From Diplonema japonicum (lineage: Eukaryota > Euglenozoa > Diplonemea > Diplonemida > Diplonemidae), in the NCBI GenBank assembly GCA_964019335.1, contig OZ025683.1:525564-589563 (forward strand): DNA of 64,000 nucleotides, in the 5' to 3' direction. The notes below the pieces were generated by a model, which made no database searches, had not been told where the DNA came from, and saw only the letters and a list, made by a program, of their open reading frames with translations. The translations under genes and the position numbers were made by a program. Positions within the stretch are counted from its first letter, which is position 1; every line of letters starts with the position of its first letter. Positions 41,966-52,663 of the stretch are shown here, piece after piece.

Positions 41966-44882
41966 TCAGCACGCAGGAAATTATGGAGAACTTGGTCGCA
42001 GCAGGCGGCGATACAACGGGCAATAAAGCTAAGAAACCCACAGCTGCCACCACGGCCCTCCATCTAGAACTGTCTTCCCTCCTGAAGGCTGTCCAACGCG
42101 CGCTGCTGGACAAGGATCTGGAGGGCAGGTCCAAGACCCACGGTCCCGACGGTATCCGACTAAAGCGGTACTGGATCGTCGACTCGGCCGAGAACGTAGC
42201 TGCGGATATCAAGCAGCAGTACACGGCTTACAAAAGCCTGTCCCCTGCCACGTACGACTTCCGGGACATGTACACCAACCTCGACCAAGAGCGTCTGAAA
42301 GAGGGGGTTCGTAAAGCAGTCCAAGAAGCGTTCGACTTCACCGGCAAGAACCTCACCCGTGGCAAGGACGGGAGCTCCTTCACAGATGCCGACGAGGACG
42401 ATGTCTACACCCCGGAACGGATCCATAATCCTCTTGGCAACTTTTCCCGCTCGACCTTGTCACGTGCTTGCCTCATGGTCGTTGGTGCAAACTTGGAGGT
42501 CTTCCGTGCGGGCATGAAAGAAAGCCCTTGCTTGATCGTTGGTCCCTTGAAACGAAGTCTCAGCGGCCACTGGTTCATCGCTCTCAGGAAGAAGGGAAGG
42601 TACATGGTCAAAGACACCGACGTACGGCTAAGGCTCCAGAGCTTCAAACACATCTGCGCGACATACTCGAACACAACATCCTCTGCATCCCAGACGATGT
42701 GTGGGCCAGGACAACCCCAGGCAGGAAACACAACACACGTGTTCTAGACCCTGAGGCTGAGTTTCGCCAGTTTGAGCCGGTCATCACCCCGGCGGCACCC
42801 CAGGTAAGCGACTCGAGCGCGCGAAAGACTGAGACCGCTCTCAACACCCCGAAAGATCGCACCCTCCTAACTTATGTCACCCTAGCTGCAGCTATAGCTA
42901 CATATGCCGCACGCACCCGACGGCTCGACACAGGAGTCGCCGCATCAGGTGTGGATGCGCACACCGCTCACTTCGGGCGGCCCGTCGCCACCGCCATCGT
43001 AGCCCTAGCTGCCGCCGTGGCCGCGCGAGCCGTGCACACCGGATGCTCTGTCACCACCACGTCTACGGCAAGCCAGACTAACGTGGTCGGAACTGTCCCG
43101 CTCTTCCTGAAGGTCTCGAGTCTGCACAAGTCTACACCACAGACAGCAGTCGCAACCTGTCAGACGGACCGTGTCACAGCACCTGTACTGTTCTCGATAT
43201 CATCGACGCTCCAGACGGATCCTCCCAGCAGTAGACTGCCCCCGATGGACGCCGGACTGGGGTCGCCCTCGGCCGCGGCGGTCAGACTTACGAAGTCTGT
43301 CGAAATTCCGACGCCCCGCGCGACCCTGTCGAGGCGGCCGGTTATTGAGCCTCGGTTGACACCATGCCTTCCACCGCCAACGGACGTGTCATCCACCCAG
43401 CTCGCGGCCTGCACTCAGTCCACCCGTCGGGACACCGGACACGGGAGTGACACACCGATGCCGTCGTCTACCATGGGACACGCGACACTCCAACCAGTGG
43501 TCGGCTCCCAGATTGTGACAACGTCGGCTGTGGAGTCATCGCTCGCCCGAGCCGTGACAACGCCCGTTCTGGCAGACGCCCCCCTCGGCGCCCGCCAGGT
43601 ACAGCTCACTCCTTGCATCCAGTCCGTCCATGAGAACATCGGACTCGGGATGGATACGCCGATGGCTCCCGCCATGGGACACGCGACGCTTCAACCGGTG
43701 GTCAACGCCCAGAGAGACACGACGCTGACCCTGGAGCCGCCCGTGGCCCGAGCCGAGGCAGACGCTCCCCTAGACCCTCACCAGGCGGATGGTGGTTTAG
43801 AAATGATCGACCTCACGCAGGACTCCCCGGACAGACCCTCGCGCAAGAAGAAGCACGACGGCACTGCTTACGAGCACGAAAGCCGTCGTGGTAAGAGTTC
43901 CTCCACAGGCGATGGGGATCTTCTCATCCTGCGCGAGCAGTCACAGGGTTTTGATCAGGAAGCCCTCAACCGAAGGGCCCTCCAGAGACGGATGGATCGA
44001 TACCTCAGTCTCTTGGTCTACTTCCGGCGACACCCGGAGCTCTTGGACGAACACCAGCGTCAGCTCCTGTCGGTCGGTCCCCTCCCGATGCACCTGGACA
44101 CCTCTCCACATCAACTGCTGCTCGAGGCCCGTGACACGGATAGAACTGCCGACCAACAGGCAACCGTCGCCAACCAGGAACAGCTTCTTCTGATTGCGCA
44201 CAAGGCGTTGCCTACCACCGAACGTCTTCGGTTGTCTCACGAATGGCACTCGGGGCTGAACACCGCGGTACAGCAACAGTGGTGGTCGGAGTTCTTCGCC
44301 CAAGGCGGCTGGAAACACCCACTCTTCGGTTCCGAGGCCCCAAGAGGTGACGAGACTAGGACTCCAGGGAGGACCCCTCTCCTGCTCACCTACAACGGGC
44401 AGAGGAACAAACGCCCGGAACCCGAAGACGGCCCCGCCCTTCCCGCGGCCAAACGGGATCTCGCCGCGACGAGGCCGAACACCAGAGTCACTGGACTTGT
44501 CGCCCTTAAGAGGCTCACCAGGGAAGCAGACGTCGACGGCCCTGAGGACCTGGATGAGCTTCGACACCTGGGCTTCCTTTCCCAGGGCGAGGCCGTCTTT
44601 GACCTCAGCTGCATGTCCAGGGCTTGCACACACTTCCTGGGTGAGACCCCCATGGTCACGGTCCCCCTCGACACACGCGTCGCGATCCCGTGTCTGCTGG
44701 TCTGTTATGACTCGACGTGGCTCTACGCTTCCCGCCAGGAACAGGGCTTTCGGTTGCAGACCCAAGGGTTCAAGGACAAGTCGTATCCGACCGTGGCAGC
44801 CCTACTCGCTGACTTCGTGGGGGCAGGGACCCTCTACTACAGCGAGTCACAGTGGTCGACTGTGCTGAACTCCTACAACTAG
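41881..44882 (+). pseudogene. Frameshifted transposon-like polyprotein: RT fragment plus Josephin-like peptidase box
   Basis: The first frame (41881 to about 42625) contains KRYWIVDSAENVAADI and SPATYDFRDMYTNLD, matching the W...S...YDF-x2-MYT motif A region of Penelope-like and related reverse transcriptases. The rest of the palm (motifs B-E) is absent. It continues with CLIVGPLKRSLSGHWFIALR...VKDTD, resembling the His/Asp box of Josephin or Ulp1-type cysteine peptidases. A one-base shift near 42625 moves the sense to another frame (LQTHLRDILEHNILCIPDD). That frame runs to TAG 44880-44882 through a Pro/Thr/Ala-rich linker (42800-43800) and a C-terminal domain (RACTHFLGETP, LLVCYDSTWLYAS). 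High third-position GC shows former coding. Domain names are tentative. Confidence 0.5.
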
Positions 44883-45415
44883 GAACTACTGGAGACGACC
44901 CTACGCAATGTAGGAGTGCCGGCCCGGCGTGCTACGAGGGCGATAGGCTATGCAGGGTCTCACAGACCTCGCACCCTATGATTTTAGTTTCCACCTTTTC
45001 CTTTTCCACTTCTTGACTTTTAACTTCCCTTCTGCTTTCCCAACATGGTTTCCGTCCCGGGTATGACGTTAAACTGCGTCCGCCGACACATTTGGGTCAA
45101 CATTCTCTGATGACCAAGCCGTCTTTTTCCGTTTCTTCTCCCCTTCTCTTTGTTATGTTATTTTCATTATTCTTTCTGGCGATAGACTGATACGGGCCAT
45201 GGAAGCAACCTCTGCTTAATTCCTGGTACGTGGGAGGCTCCTCTTGAGGATGTCAGTCACCTTTTCCCTTTTTTACTCGACTCTCTGTTTTCGTATGCAG
45301 TATTTATTCTTTCCCACCCCTTTTTATCTATTTCTTCGCTTCTTCATCCTAACTTAAAACCATTTCAGCTACCCCCTATTTACTGCCAAGAAGTAATGAC
45401 TTTACTTGGCGGTAG
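44883..45415. other. Intergenic; no gene seen
   Basis: Pyrimidine-rich sequence with no coding signal. Possibly the 3' region of the preceding element. Confidence 0.4.
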
Positions 45416-45727
45416 GTGGGTGGTTTTATTTCTTTTGGAACGGAAGATAATAGTGTCTGTCCTGGATCGCTTGGCATGAGAGGCAACGAGTTCTGGTCGG
45501 GCCTTGTCAGGAAGCCGCAAGCACAGTTACCGCCTGGAGTCAAGCAGCCAAAGAAAATCTTCAGAGAATTCTATGTGATGTCCGACGGTGCCATCGTGGA
45601 GGCCTGCAAGAATCGTCTCCCGATAGCTGTCTCATCAGTGAAGGAAACGATGTATGCTACGGCAATTTTACGACGGCAATTTTACGACGGTTCAATTTTA
45701 CGTTTCTTTGGGTTTCCTTTGTTGTAA
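45416..45727 (+). CDS. Unrecognised short ORF, probably a gene fragment
   Basis: The open frame encodes 103 residues. The middle (GLVRKPQAQLPPGVKQPKK, then FREFYVMSDGAIVEACKN) looks protein-like. The tail runs into a direct repeat (GGCAATTTTACGAC twice, about 45660-45690) and is not credible. There is no acceptor or domain. Likely a fragment of a transposon or displaced exon. Confidence 0.3.
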   Translation: MGGFISFGTEDNSVCPGSLGMRGNEFWSGLVRKPQAQLPPGVKQPKKIFREFYVMSDGAIVEACKNRLPIAVSSVKETMYATAILRRQFYDGSILRFFGFPLL

Positions 45728-45802
45728 TCGAAAATGCGTGCATAACCTGTGGCAAAGATCTTGGGTTGGACTGATAAGATAGCCTTCCTTGTTTCTTGGG
45801 AA

Positions 45803-45985
45803 GGTACATACCTGATTGGTGTCTGGCCTGATCAAGTAGGGTGCCGACATATCAACGGTCCTTGCATTGCACTTCGCTTGGAACGTTGGTAGGGGCTGGG
45901 CTTGCCTGGCTTCCACAATGAAATTTTTGATAGCGGTGGTGCTGCGCTTGCGCAAACCCACCTTTCTTTTTTCCTGTCGCAGACA
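45803..45985 (+). repeat. Dispersed repeat (copy 2)
   Basis: Matches 26389-26530: GGTACATACCTGATTGGTGT, GGCC, CCGACATATCAACGGTCCT and GCTGCGCTTGC, ending in a pyrimidine tract. This copy has one 22-bp unit instead of three. Confidence 0.65.
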
Positions 45986-46008
45986 CCGGCGGAGTCCCAT
46001 AGGGATAG

Positions 46009-46146
46009 ATGGCGGCCAGGCTAGCCCGGCAGGAGGAGGCGCAGGCTCAGCAGCTTGCCAGCGAGGCCTTGCGCACGCAGCAGATCCTGCGCAAGATGAA
46101 AGATTTATTGAGGCTAGAAAGGGAGTCTTACCGAGACACGAGCTAG
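46009..46146 (+). CDS. Small helical ORF, 45 aa
   Basis: ATG 46009 follows a strong acceptor-like tract (CTTTCTTTTTTCCTGTCGCAG, AG 45981-45982). The peptide is a uniform charged helix (MAARLARQEEAQAQQLASEA...). It may be a genuine small ORF or an orphan exon of a coiled-coil gene. Low confidence. Confidence 0.3.
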   Translation: MAARLARQEEAQAQQLASEALRTQQILRKMKDLLRLERESYRDTS

Positions 46147-46621
46147 AGAGGTACGTCCAGTAAAAGGCGAGGAAATGAGCGGAGGACAAACTCAAGGAGG
46201 CTTGTTTTTCTTCCTGTTTAAAGAGAGGTGGACGACCAACAGCACAAGGACGACGCGGAATCAGGTTTTCTGTTAGCATACTGATCTTTCCAGTCTCAAA
46301 GCACTTGTTTCTGCTCGTACTAGACTTGTGCTGCTGTCCCGTAGGTCGTACTCACCAATTCTGGCTTTTTCGGTCTGAGAGCTTGGGTTTCCCAAGGGCA
46401 GGCTTGGCCTTTTTTGCAATGTGCGGGGCATTGATCTCCTGCACTTGATAAGGTGGCCGGAGTTGTCAGTACGCTTGCCAATCCAGTTAGTCAAAGTTCC
46501 CTGTTGCATTTTAAGTTGAAGATTGATAAGAGATAAGTGTTTGCAATGTGTTCAAAGTTACTAGGTACTGTCACTACCAGGCACTGTACTGTCCTGTGAA
46601 ATAAAATAACCACATTTGCTG

Positions 46622-46690
46622 AAAAAAGAACTTCCCTAGGTTTTGAACCCCTGCTGCGATGACACGTCTTGCATTAGGCCACGGAATGGA
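46622..46690 (-). tRNA. tRNA-like sequence (degenerate; A and B boxes plus T-run)
   Basis: On the minus strand, an A-box-like GTGGCCTAATGC (46671-46682) is followed after 21 nt by a B-box-like GGTTCAAAACC (46639-46649), and then by TTTTTT (46622-46627), a Pol III stop. The D-arm resembles tRNA-Arg. The anticodon arm is too short and the T-stem pairs poorly, so it is not a functional tRNA. It lies divergently upstream of the U2 snRNA gene, as tRNA-like promoter elements do in trypanosomatids. Confidence 0.4.
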
Positions 46691-46832
46691 TATGTTTCGT
46701 CTTCTTTCACAAACCGCTTAAATCCAACGTAAACCCAACTTCCGGTCCTTTGCTTTATTTGAATCGAGGTATTTAAGTGTGTGTGGTTTCTATTCCTCCC
46801 TTTTGTCCCCTGCACTTCTCCAACTCATAGTG

Positions 46833-46843
46833 GGTTCAATTCC
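46833..46843 (+). promoter_or_regulatory. B-box-like motif upstream of U2
   Basis: GGTTCAATTCC fits the Pol III B-box consensus GGTTCRANTCC and ends 107 bp before the U2 5' end. No convincing A-box or tRNA fold surrounds it. Confidence 0.3.
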
Positions 46844-46950
46844 AGTTGGTTCTTGTTCTCATGTTGTGGATCGTAGTGTCCCCCATGGTTAATGGGAAAA
46901 TAAAAGGAAAGGGTTTTTATTGTTTTGGTGTTGCCTTATTCTGAGAGGGC

Positions 46951-47140
46951 ATACCTTCTCGGCCTTTTGGCTAAGATCAAGTGTAGTATCTGTTCTTATC
47001 AGCTTAATATCTGATACAGCACCTCGTGTGCTGCGATATTAAACTAATTTGTCGTTGGGGGTGGCAGGTAGCTCAGGGCAACCTGAGTCTGTCCACAGGT
47101 GTTGCCCTGGAGCTGCACAACATCCAGGAGTGGCACACCC
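46951..47140 (+). ncRNA. U2: U2 spliceosomal snRNA
   Basis: The first 67 nt are nearly identical to metazoan U2: ATACCTTCTCGGCCTTTTGG, GCTAAGATCAAGTGTAGTAT (branch-point recognition GTAGTA) and the stem-loop IIa region. Stem-loop IIb follows (AGCAC...GTGCT), then a Sm-like site (AATTTGTCG, 47047-47055), stem-loop III with a GCAA tetraloop (CTCAGG GCAA CCTGAG) and stem-loop IV (CTGGA...TCCAG around GCTGCACAACA), ending ACACCC. The total of 190 nt matches typical U2 and keeps stem-loop III, which trypanosomatid U2 lacks. It would base-pair with intron branch points in the many small introns of this genome. Confidence 0.95.
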
Positions 47141-47149
47141 TACTTCTTC

Positions 47150-47155
47150 TTTTTT
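47150..47155 (+). terminator. T-run, possible Pol III terminator for U2
   Basis: Six Ts begin 10 nt after the predicted U2 3' end. This is consistent with Pol III transcription, although such runs are common in this genome. Confidence 0.4.
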
Positions 47156-47332
47156 AAAATCCACTAACTCAAATGCATAATTCACGTGCAAGAGACGAGA
47201 AGAACGCACTTCACATCGCCGTAAAAGAGCAAAGCCGTTGTTAACTTGGTAAAACCGCACTTCGCATTTCCGCAATAGGTACACAGAGTGCGTCCTGTCC
47301 TCGAAATGGTGTTTCTCGCTACATTTCTCCGA

Positions 47333-47470
47333 GAACCCCCTGAGATGTTTTAGTTTAAAAGTTGAATGCGTAACAATAACATGCTTTGCAGAGACGTGAC
47401 TAACAAAGCAGATCCTGTTAGGTGTTTTGTTATGACACACTGTAAAAAAACAAAGGATAGATATCAAAAG
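47333..47470 (+). repeat. Dispersed repeat, copy B
   Basis: Partner of 41008-41165, with shared blocks ACCCCCTGAGATG, CAGATCCTGTTAGGTGTTT and CACTGTAAAAAAA. Confidence 0.55.
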
Positions 47471-47547
47471 AAATATTAAGATAGAAAATGGTTATGGGAA
47501 GGCATGTTAAAACACATTATGTCCGTGCTTCTGCAACCTTGCCACAG

Positions 47548-48300
47548 CACAGATGTGGACGCAAAGAAGAAGGACCGTCTGGACTTTTTTAGGGCGAACC
47601 GACGGTCGGGCAAGGCCGCCGTTCATGCGCTAGCTGAGCGGGTCTGGAGGACAAACTCTCGCACACAAAACTAGCGACGGCCGGGGTCGTCGAAGCGGAG
47701 AGGGAGTGGACTCCAGAAGCCATGATACGAGTATGCAGGCTCGTACCCGGCGAGGAGCCTAAAACCGCGGAGGGGCTCGGGGATCACATGCGTTTTGTCC
47801 GGTTCGCCCTCATCCTCGACTTCGACAACACGTGGATCATGACCAAGCTTGACTTGGAAGGCTGGAAGGCGAAGGGGGACGTCGATAGACGACAGTACAC
47901 GCGGCCTGGAAATAGGGGAGCCTTAAAGGATCACTACTCCATGGCGACTGACTGGCTGTTCTTCTCGACGCTGCAATGGCACAACATCAGTTACTCCCGC
48001 CGTTTACCCGCGCTTGTGTTGTTCAAGCAATTTCTCAAGCTGCTTCTGAGCACCTATGCATCCAAGGGGAAAAGTCAGTCCTGGATGGTAGGCTCGAATC
48101 CAGATCCTGTGGTCTTTTCACTTTCGGAGGGCACAACACCGACCCCCCCCTTTTGGAAGAATAGAGAAAATCAGCCGGGATGTGTAGGCAGCATCCTGAA
48201 ACACCCAGCTTTGGGGGGGCAAGCGACGATGTGGAACTGGGTCGTTCCTGTGTGGGGATCGGAGGCGCAGTGTGCTGTGCTGATGTTCTGTCCTGGTTAG
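47548..48300 (+). pseudogene. Frameshifted ORF remnant next to the array
   Basis: Coding-like sequence appears in two frames: DVDAKKKDRLDFFRANRRS up to about 47670, then EREWTPEAMIRVCRLVPGEE and FVRFALILDFDNTWIMTK from about 47680. A single shift near 47672 joins them. No known domain. The frame loses sense after about 47960 and runs into the first monomer of the satellite. Possibly a transposon gene relic. Confidence 0.35.
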
Positions 48301-48965
48301 TCCGGTGTGCTCAGTGCAGGCTTGTCGCAAGACTCGTCGACACAGAGCTTGAAGAGGGATGAACCGGGCCAGGCTGGCCATCAGAGCAGCTCCTAGTTCC
48401 CGCAACGGACAGTTCCAGGATAGCAGAACTGAGCAGTGCCTGTGTCTCTGCCACTCAGACTACCTGAACCACATCGCCCATCTTTTTTGCTTGCTTGCTT
48501 TTTTATACGCGCATTTCAGTTCCGCGAAGTTGCGAATGTTGGGGACGCGCTGCCGAGAAGCGAGAAGACCGAGATCCACAGCGCCGTGGCGACAAGCGTG
48601 GCAAGCAGCACTGGAACAACCCGAAGCCGTAGGCAACGGAAGAACACGCAAGCCCAAACCTGAATGGGCAAGACAGGCCACGCAGACGATCTCACGAAGC
48701 CAGCTGACTGCACCAAAGGACAGACGGACTACCACACGGGGCAAGCAGTCTGCGACAAGAAGTCTGACAAGCCCCAGTCCCCAAAGACATTCCGGAGGCA
48801 GAAGTCTGCATCACGGGACAAGCGGGCTCTAGTCTCTAGAAAGACTCCAGCTGCAGCCGAGCCCCAGCAACAACCAAGGAGGGCGCTCGACGACAACGGA
48901 GAGGTACAGATCTCAACAACGGCCACTACCAAGCAGTTGCTAGGAAGATCATGCACACCTCCTCC

Positions 48966-49036
48966 GGACTGACGGTGGGCGTCGTACTTTCGTGCAAAGG
49001 AATTTTGCTACTTTGTTCTTTTTGGTCTTCGTTATG
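48966..49036 (+). repeat. 71-bp fragment matching the 23-25 kb transposon's transposase
   Basis: GGACTGACGG...TACTTTCGTGCAAAGGAATT...GTTATGT matches the reverse complement of 24111-24179 with only a few differences, including two inserted bases that break the transposase frame. It is present in all nine monomers (every +1650). Confidence 0.8.
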
Positions 49037-49310
49037 TCTATCTATGTATCAGTAATCCATCTTTCGATAGGTCTTGAAATCGAAGGGTGACATGCAGATT
49101 ACGCCTACGCTGGCGGTTTGTATTACGGTACAATAGCAATAGGCCAATTTTTGCTCGGTTCAGTTGTGGGGCAACTTGTATTGTAGGAGACTTCAAAATA
49201 CCAGGGAGGAGCGAGTGGCCGCGCCGGGGGGATGTACCTCGTGGTGAAGTAACTTCAGTGTGTCGTGAAATAATAACTATTTATATAACTCGAGCCGGGT
49301 TTTCAAGGGT

Positions 49311-49346
49311 GGGAGTGAAAATAATATTTTACATTATCTCACTCCC
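49311..49346 (+). repeat. Hairpin in each monomer
   Basis: GGGAGTGA (49311-49318) pairs with TCACTCCC (49339-49346). An inner ATAAT/ATTAT extension gives a long stem with an AT-rich loop, just upstream of the 212/294-codon ORF. It recurs every 1,650 bp. Confidence 0.75.
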
Positions 49347-49363
49347 AGCTTTACTTTCACTGC

Positions 49364-50002
49364 GTGTGGGTGTTCGGCGGTGCAACCTGTTCGTTTCAAG
49401 GGTGGCGTGCTCAAGGGGACTCTGGAAACGGCATGGAGGGTGGTCAAGTTGCAGACCCGGGGGTGCAGACACCACCCGACACCGGGGAAGGAAGGGGTAG
49501 TGGGCATTGCGGCGGGAGCCGGCGCTACCAAGGTACACTACGTGAGTTCTTGGAGAGGTGCGACGCAAGGATAAGGGCCCCAGTGGGAAAGGTCAAGGAC
49601 CTGATCAAAGTGAAGGCGTGGGTGAGGGATGGAAGGAAGGTCACCCTCGACGTCTACGAGGGGAGGGGGCCCTGCGAGAAGGAGACGAGGCGCACTGTCC
49701 AGGACCATCTGCGGAAGATGGGTGTTGAAGAGGTCGACCTGCAGTCAGCGGTGGTGACGGTCCCGGGGTTGTTCGAGGACGTCTCCTTTGAGAGGTACCT
49801 TGGGCTGTTGGCCCGGAAGAAGGAGGAAGACAGGGAGAGGCGGCCTGAGGTGGTTGCCACGGACCTCCCCACCCTGGAAGAGCTGAAGTGGAGCAAGAAG
49901 GACAAGAAGCGGGCCCGGGCCCGATCGGCCAGATGTTCTGTCCTGGTTAGTCCGGTGTGCTCAGTGCAGGCTTGTCGCAAGACTCGTCGACACAGAGCTT
50001 GA
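49364..50002 (+). CDS. Monomer ORF, truncated copy 1
   Basis: Residues 1-189 are identical to the start of the full ORF at 62564. The frame then crosses the monomer junction, adds 23 unrelated residues (CSVLVSPVCSVQACRK) and stops. The domain with KVKDLIKVKAWVRDGRK, EKETRRTVQDHLRKMG and the basic KWSKKDKKRARARS end is unrecognised. Confidence 0.5.
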   Translation: MWVFGGATCSFQGWRAQGDSGNGMEGGQVADPGVQTPPDTGEGRGSGHCGGSRRYQGTLREFLERCDARIRAPVGKVKDLIKVKAWVRDGRKVTLDVYEGRGPCEKETRRTVQDHLRKMGVEEVDLQSAVVTVPGLFEDVSFERYLGLLARKKEEDRERRPEVVATDLPTLEELKWSKKDKKRARARSARCSVLVSPVCSVQACRKTRRHRA

Positions 50003-51013
50003 AGAGGGATGAACCGGGCCAGGCTGGCCATCAGAGCAGCTCCTAGTTCCCGCAACGGACAGTTCCAGGATAGCAGAACTGAGCAGTGCCTGTGTCTCTG
50101 CCACTCAGACTACCTGAACCACATCGCCCATCTTTTTTGCTTGCTTGCTTTTTTATACGCGCATTTCAGTTCCGCGAAGTTGCGAATGTTGGGGACGCGC
50201 TGCCGAGAAGCGAGAAGACCGAGATCCACAGCGCCGTGGCGACAAGCGTGGCAAGCAGCACTGGAACAACCCGAAGCCGTAGGCAACGGAAGAACACGCA
50301 AGCCCAAACCTGAATGGGCAAGACAGGCCACGCAGACGATCTCACGAAGCCAGCTGACTGCACCAAAGGACAGACGGACTACCACACGGGGCAAGCAGTC
50401 TGCGACAAGAAGTCTGACAAGCCCCAGTCCCCAAAGACATTCCGGAGGCAGAAGTCTGCATCACGGGACAAGCGGGCTCTAGTCTCTAGAAAGACTCCAG
50501 CTGCAGCCGAGCCCCAGCAACAACCAAGGAGGGCGCTCGACGACAACGGAGAGGTACAGATCTCAACAACGGCCACTACCAAGCAGTTGCTAGGAAGATC
50601 ATGCACACCTCCTCCGGACTGACGGTGGGCGTCGTACTTTCGTGCAAAGGAATTTTGCTACTTTGTTCTTTTTGGTCTTCGTTATGTCTATCTATGTATC
50701 AGTAATCCATCTTTCGATAGGTCTTGAAATCGAAGGGTGACATGCAGATTACGCCTACGCTGGCGGTTTGTATTACGGTACAATAGCAATAGGCCAATTT
50801 TTGCTCGGTTCAGTTGTGGGGCAACTTGTATTGTAGGAGACTTCAAAATACCAGGGAGGAGCGAGTGGCCGCGCCGGGGGGATGTACCTCGTGGTGAAGT
50901 AACTTCAGTGTGTCGTGAAATAATAACTATTTATATAACTCGAGCCGGGTTTTCAAGGGTGGGAGTGAAAATAATATTTTACATTATCTCACTCCCAGCT
51001 TTACTTTCACTGC

Positions 51014-51652
51014 GTGTGGGTGTTCGGCGGTGCAACCTGTTCGTTTCAAGGGTGGCGTGCTCAAGGGGACTCTGGAAACGGCATGGAGGGTGGTCAAGTT
51101 GCAGACCCGGGGGTGCAGACACCACCCGACACCGGGGAAGGAAGGGGTAGTGGGCATTGCGGCGGGAGCCGGCGCTACCAAGGTACACTACGTGAGTTCT
51201 TGGAGAGGTGCGACGCAAGGATAAGGGCCCCAGTGGGAAAGGTCAAGGACCTGATCAAAGTGAAGGCGTGGGTGAGGGATGGAAGGAAGGTCACCCTCGA
51301 CGTCTACGAGGGGAGGGGGCCCTGCGAGAAGGAGACGAGGCGCACTGTCCAGGACCATCTGCGGAAGATGGGTGTTGAAGAGGTCGACCTGCAGTCAGCG
51401 GTGGTGACGGTCCCGGGGTTGTTCGAGGACGTCTCCTTTGAGAGGTACCTTGGGCTGTTGGCCCGGAAGAAGGAGGAAGACAGGGAGAGGCGGCCTGAGG
51501 TGGTTGCCACGGACCTCCCCACCCTGGAAGAGCTGAAGTGGAGCAAGAAGGACAAGAAGCGGGCCCGGGCCCGATCGGCCAGATGTTCTGTCCTGGTTAG
51601 TCCGGTGTGCTCAGTGCAGGCTTGTCGCAAGACTCGTCGACACAGAGCTTGA
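51014..51652 (+). CDS. Monomer ORF, truncated copy 2
   Basis: Identical to the copy at 49364, with the same junction-derived 23-residue tail. Confidence 0.5.
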   Translation: MWVFGGATCSFQGWRAQGDSGNGMEGGQVADPGVQTPPDTGEGRGSGHCGGSRRYQGTLREFLERCDARIRAPVGKVKDLIKVKAWVRDGRKVTLDVYEGRGPCEKETRRTVQDHLRKMGVEEVDLQSAVVTVPGLFEDVSFERYLGLLARKKEEDRERRPEVVATDLPTLEELKWSKKDKKRARARSARCSVLVSPVCSVQACRKTRRHRA

Positions 51653-52663
51653 AGAGGGATGAACCGGGCCAGGCTGGCCATCAGAGCAGCTCCTAGTTCC
51701 CGCAACGGACAGTTCCAGGATAGCAGAACTGAGCAGTGCCTGTGTCTCTGCCACTCAGACTACCTGAACCACATCGCCCATCTTTTTTGCTTGCTTGCTT
51801 TTTTATACGCGCATTTCAGTTCCGCGAAGTTGCGAATGTTGGGGACGCGCTGCCGAGAAGCGAGAAGACCGAGATCCACAGCGCCGTGGCGACAAGCGTG
51901 GCAAGCAGCACTGGAACAACCCGAAGCCGTAGGCAACGGAAGAACACGCAAGCCCAAACCTGAATGGGCAAGACAGGCCACGCAGACGATCTCACGAAGC
52001 CAGCTGACTGCACCAAAGGACAGACGGACTACCACACGGGGCAAGCAGTCTGCGACAAGAAGTCTGACAAGCCCCAGTCCCCAAAGACATTCCGGAGGCA
52101 GAAGTCTGCATCACGGGACAAGCGGGCTCTAGTCTCTAGAAAGACTCCAGCTGCAGCCGAGCCCCAGCAACAACCAAGGAGGGCGCTCGACGACAACGGA
52201 GAGGTACAGATCTCAACAACGGCCACTACCAAGCAGTTGCTAGGAAGATCATGCACACCTCCTCCGGACTGACGGTGGGCGTCGTACTTTCGTGCAAAGG
52301 AATTTTGCTACTTTGTTCTTTTTGGTCTTCGTTATGTCTATCTATGTATCAGTAATCCATCTTTCGATAGGTCTTGAAATCGAAGGGTGACATGCAGATT
52401 ACGCCTACGCTGGCGGTTTGTATTACGGTACAATAGCAATAGGCCAATTTTTGCTCGGTTCAGTTGTGGGGCAACTTGTATTGTAGGAGACTTCAAAATA
52501 CCAGGGAGGAGCGAGTGGCCGCGCCGGGGGGATGTACCTCGTGGTGAAGTAACTTCAGTGTGTCGTGAAATAATAACTATTTATATAACTCGAGCCGGGT
52601 TTTCAAGGGTGGGAGTGAAAATAATATTTTACATTATCTCACTCCCAGCTTTACTTTCACTGC

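Noticed and set aside
46833-46843. A plus-strand tRNA gene at the B-box-like motif
   Set aside because: No acceptor, D or anticodon stems can be drawn around it.
48359-48832. 157-codon ORF in each monomer, and the 102-codon ORF beside it
   Set aside because: Highly basic, no domain, overlapping frames with stops; no evidence beyond being open. The acceptor-like CGCATTTCAG upstream was noted but is weak.
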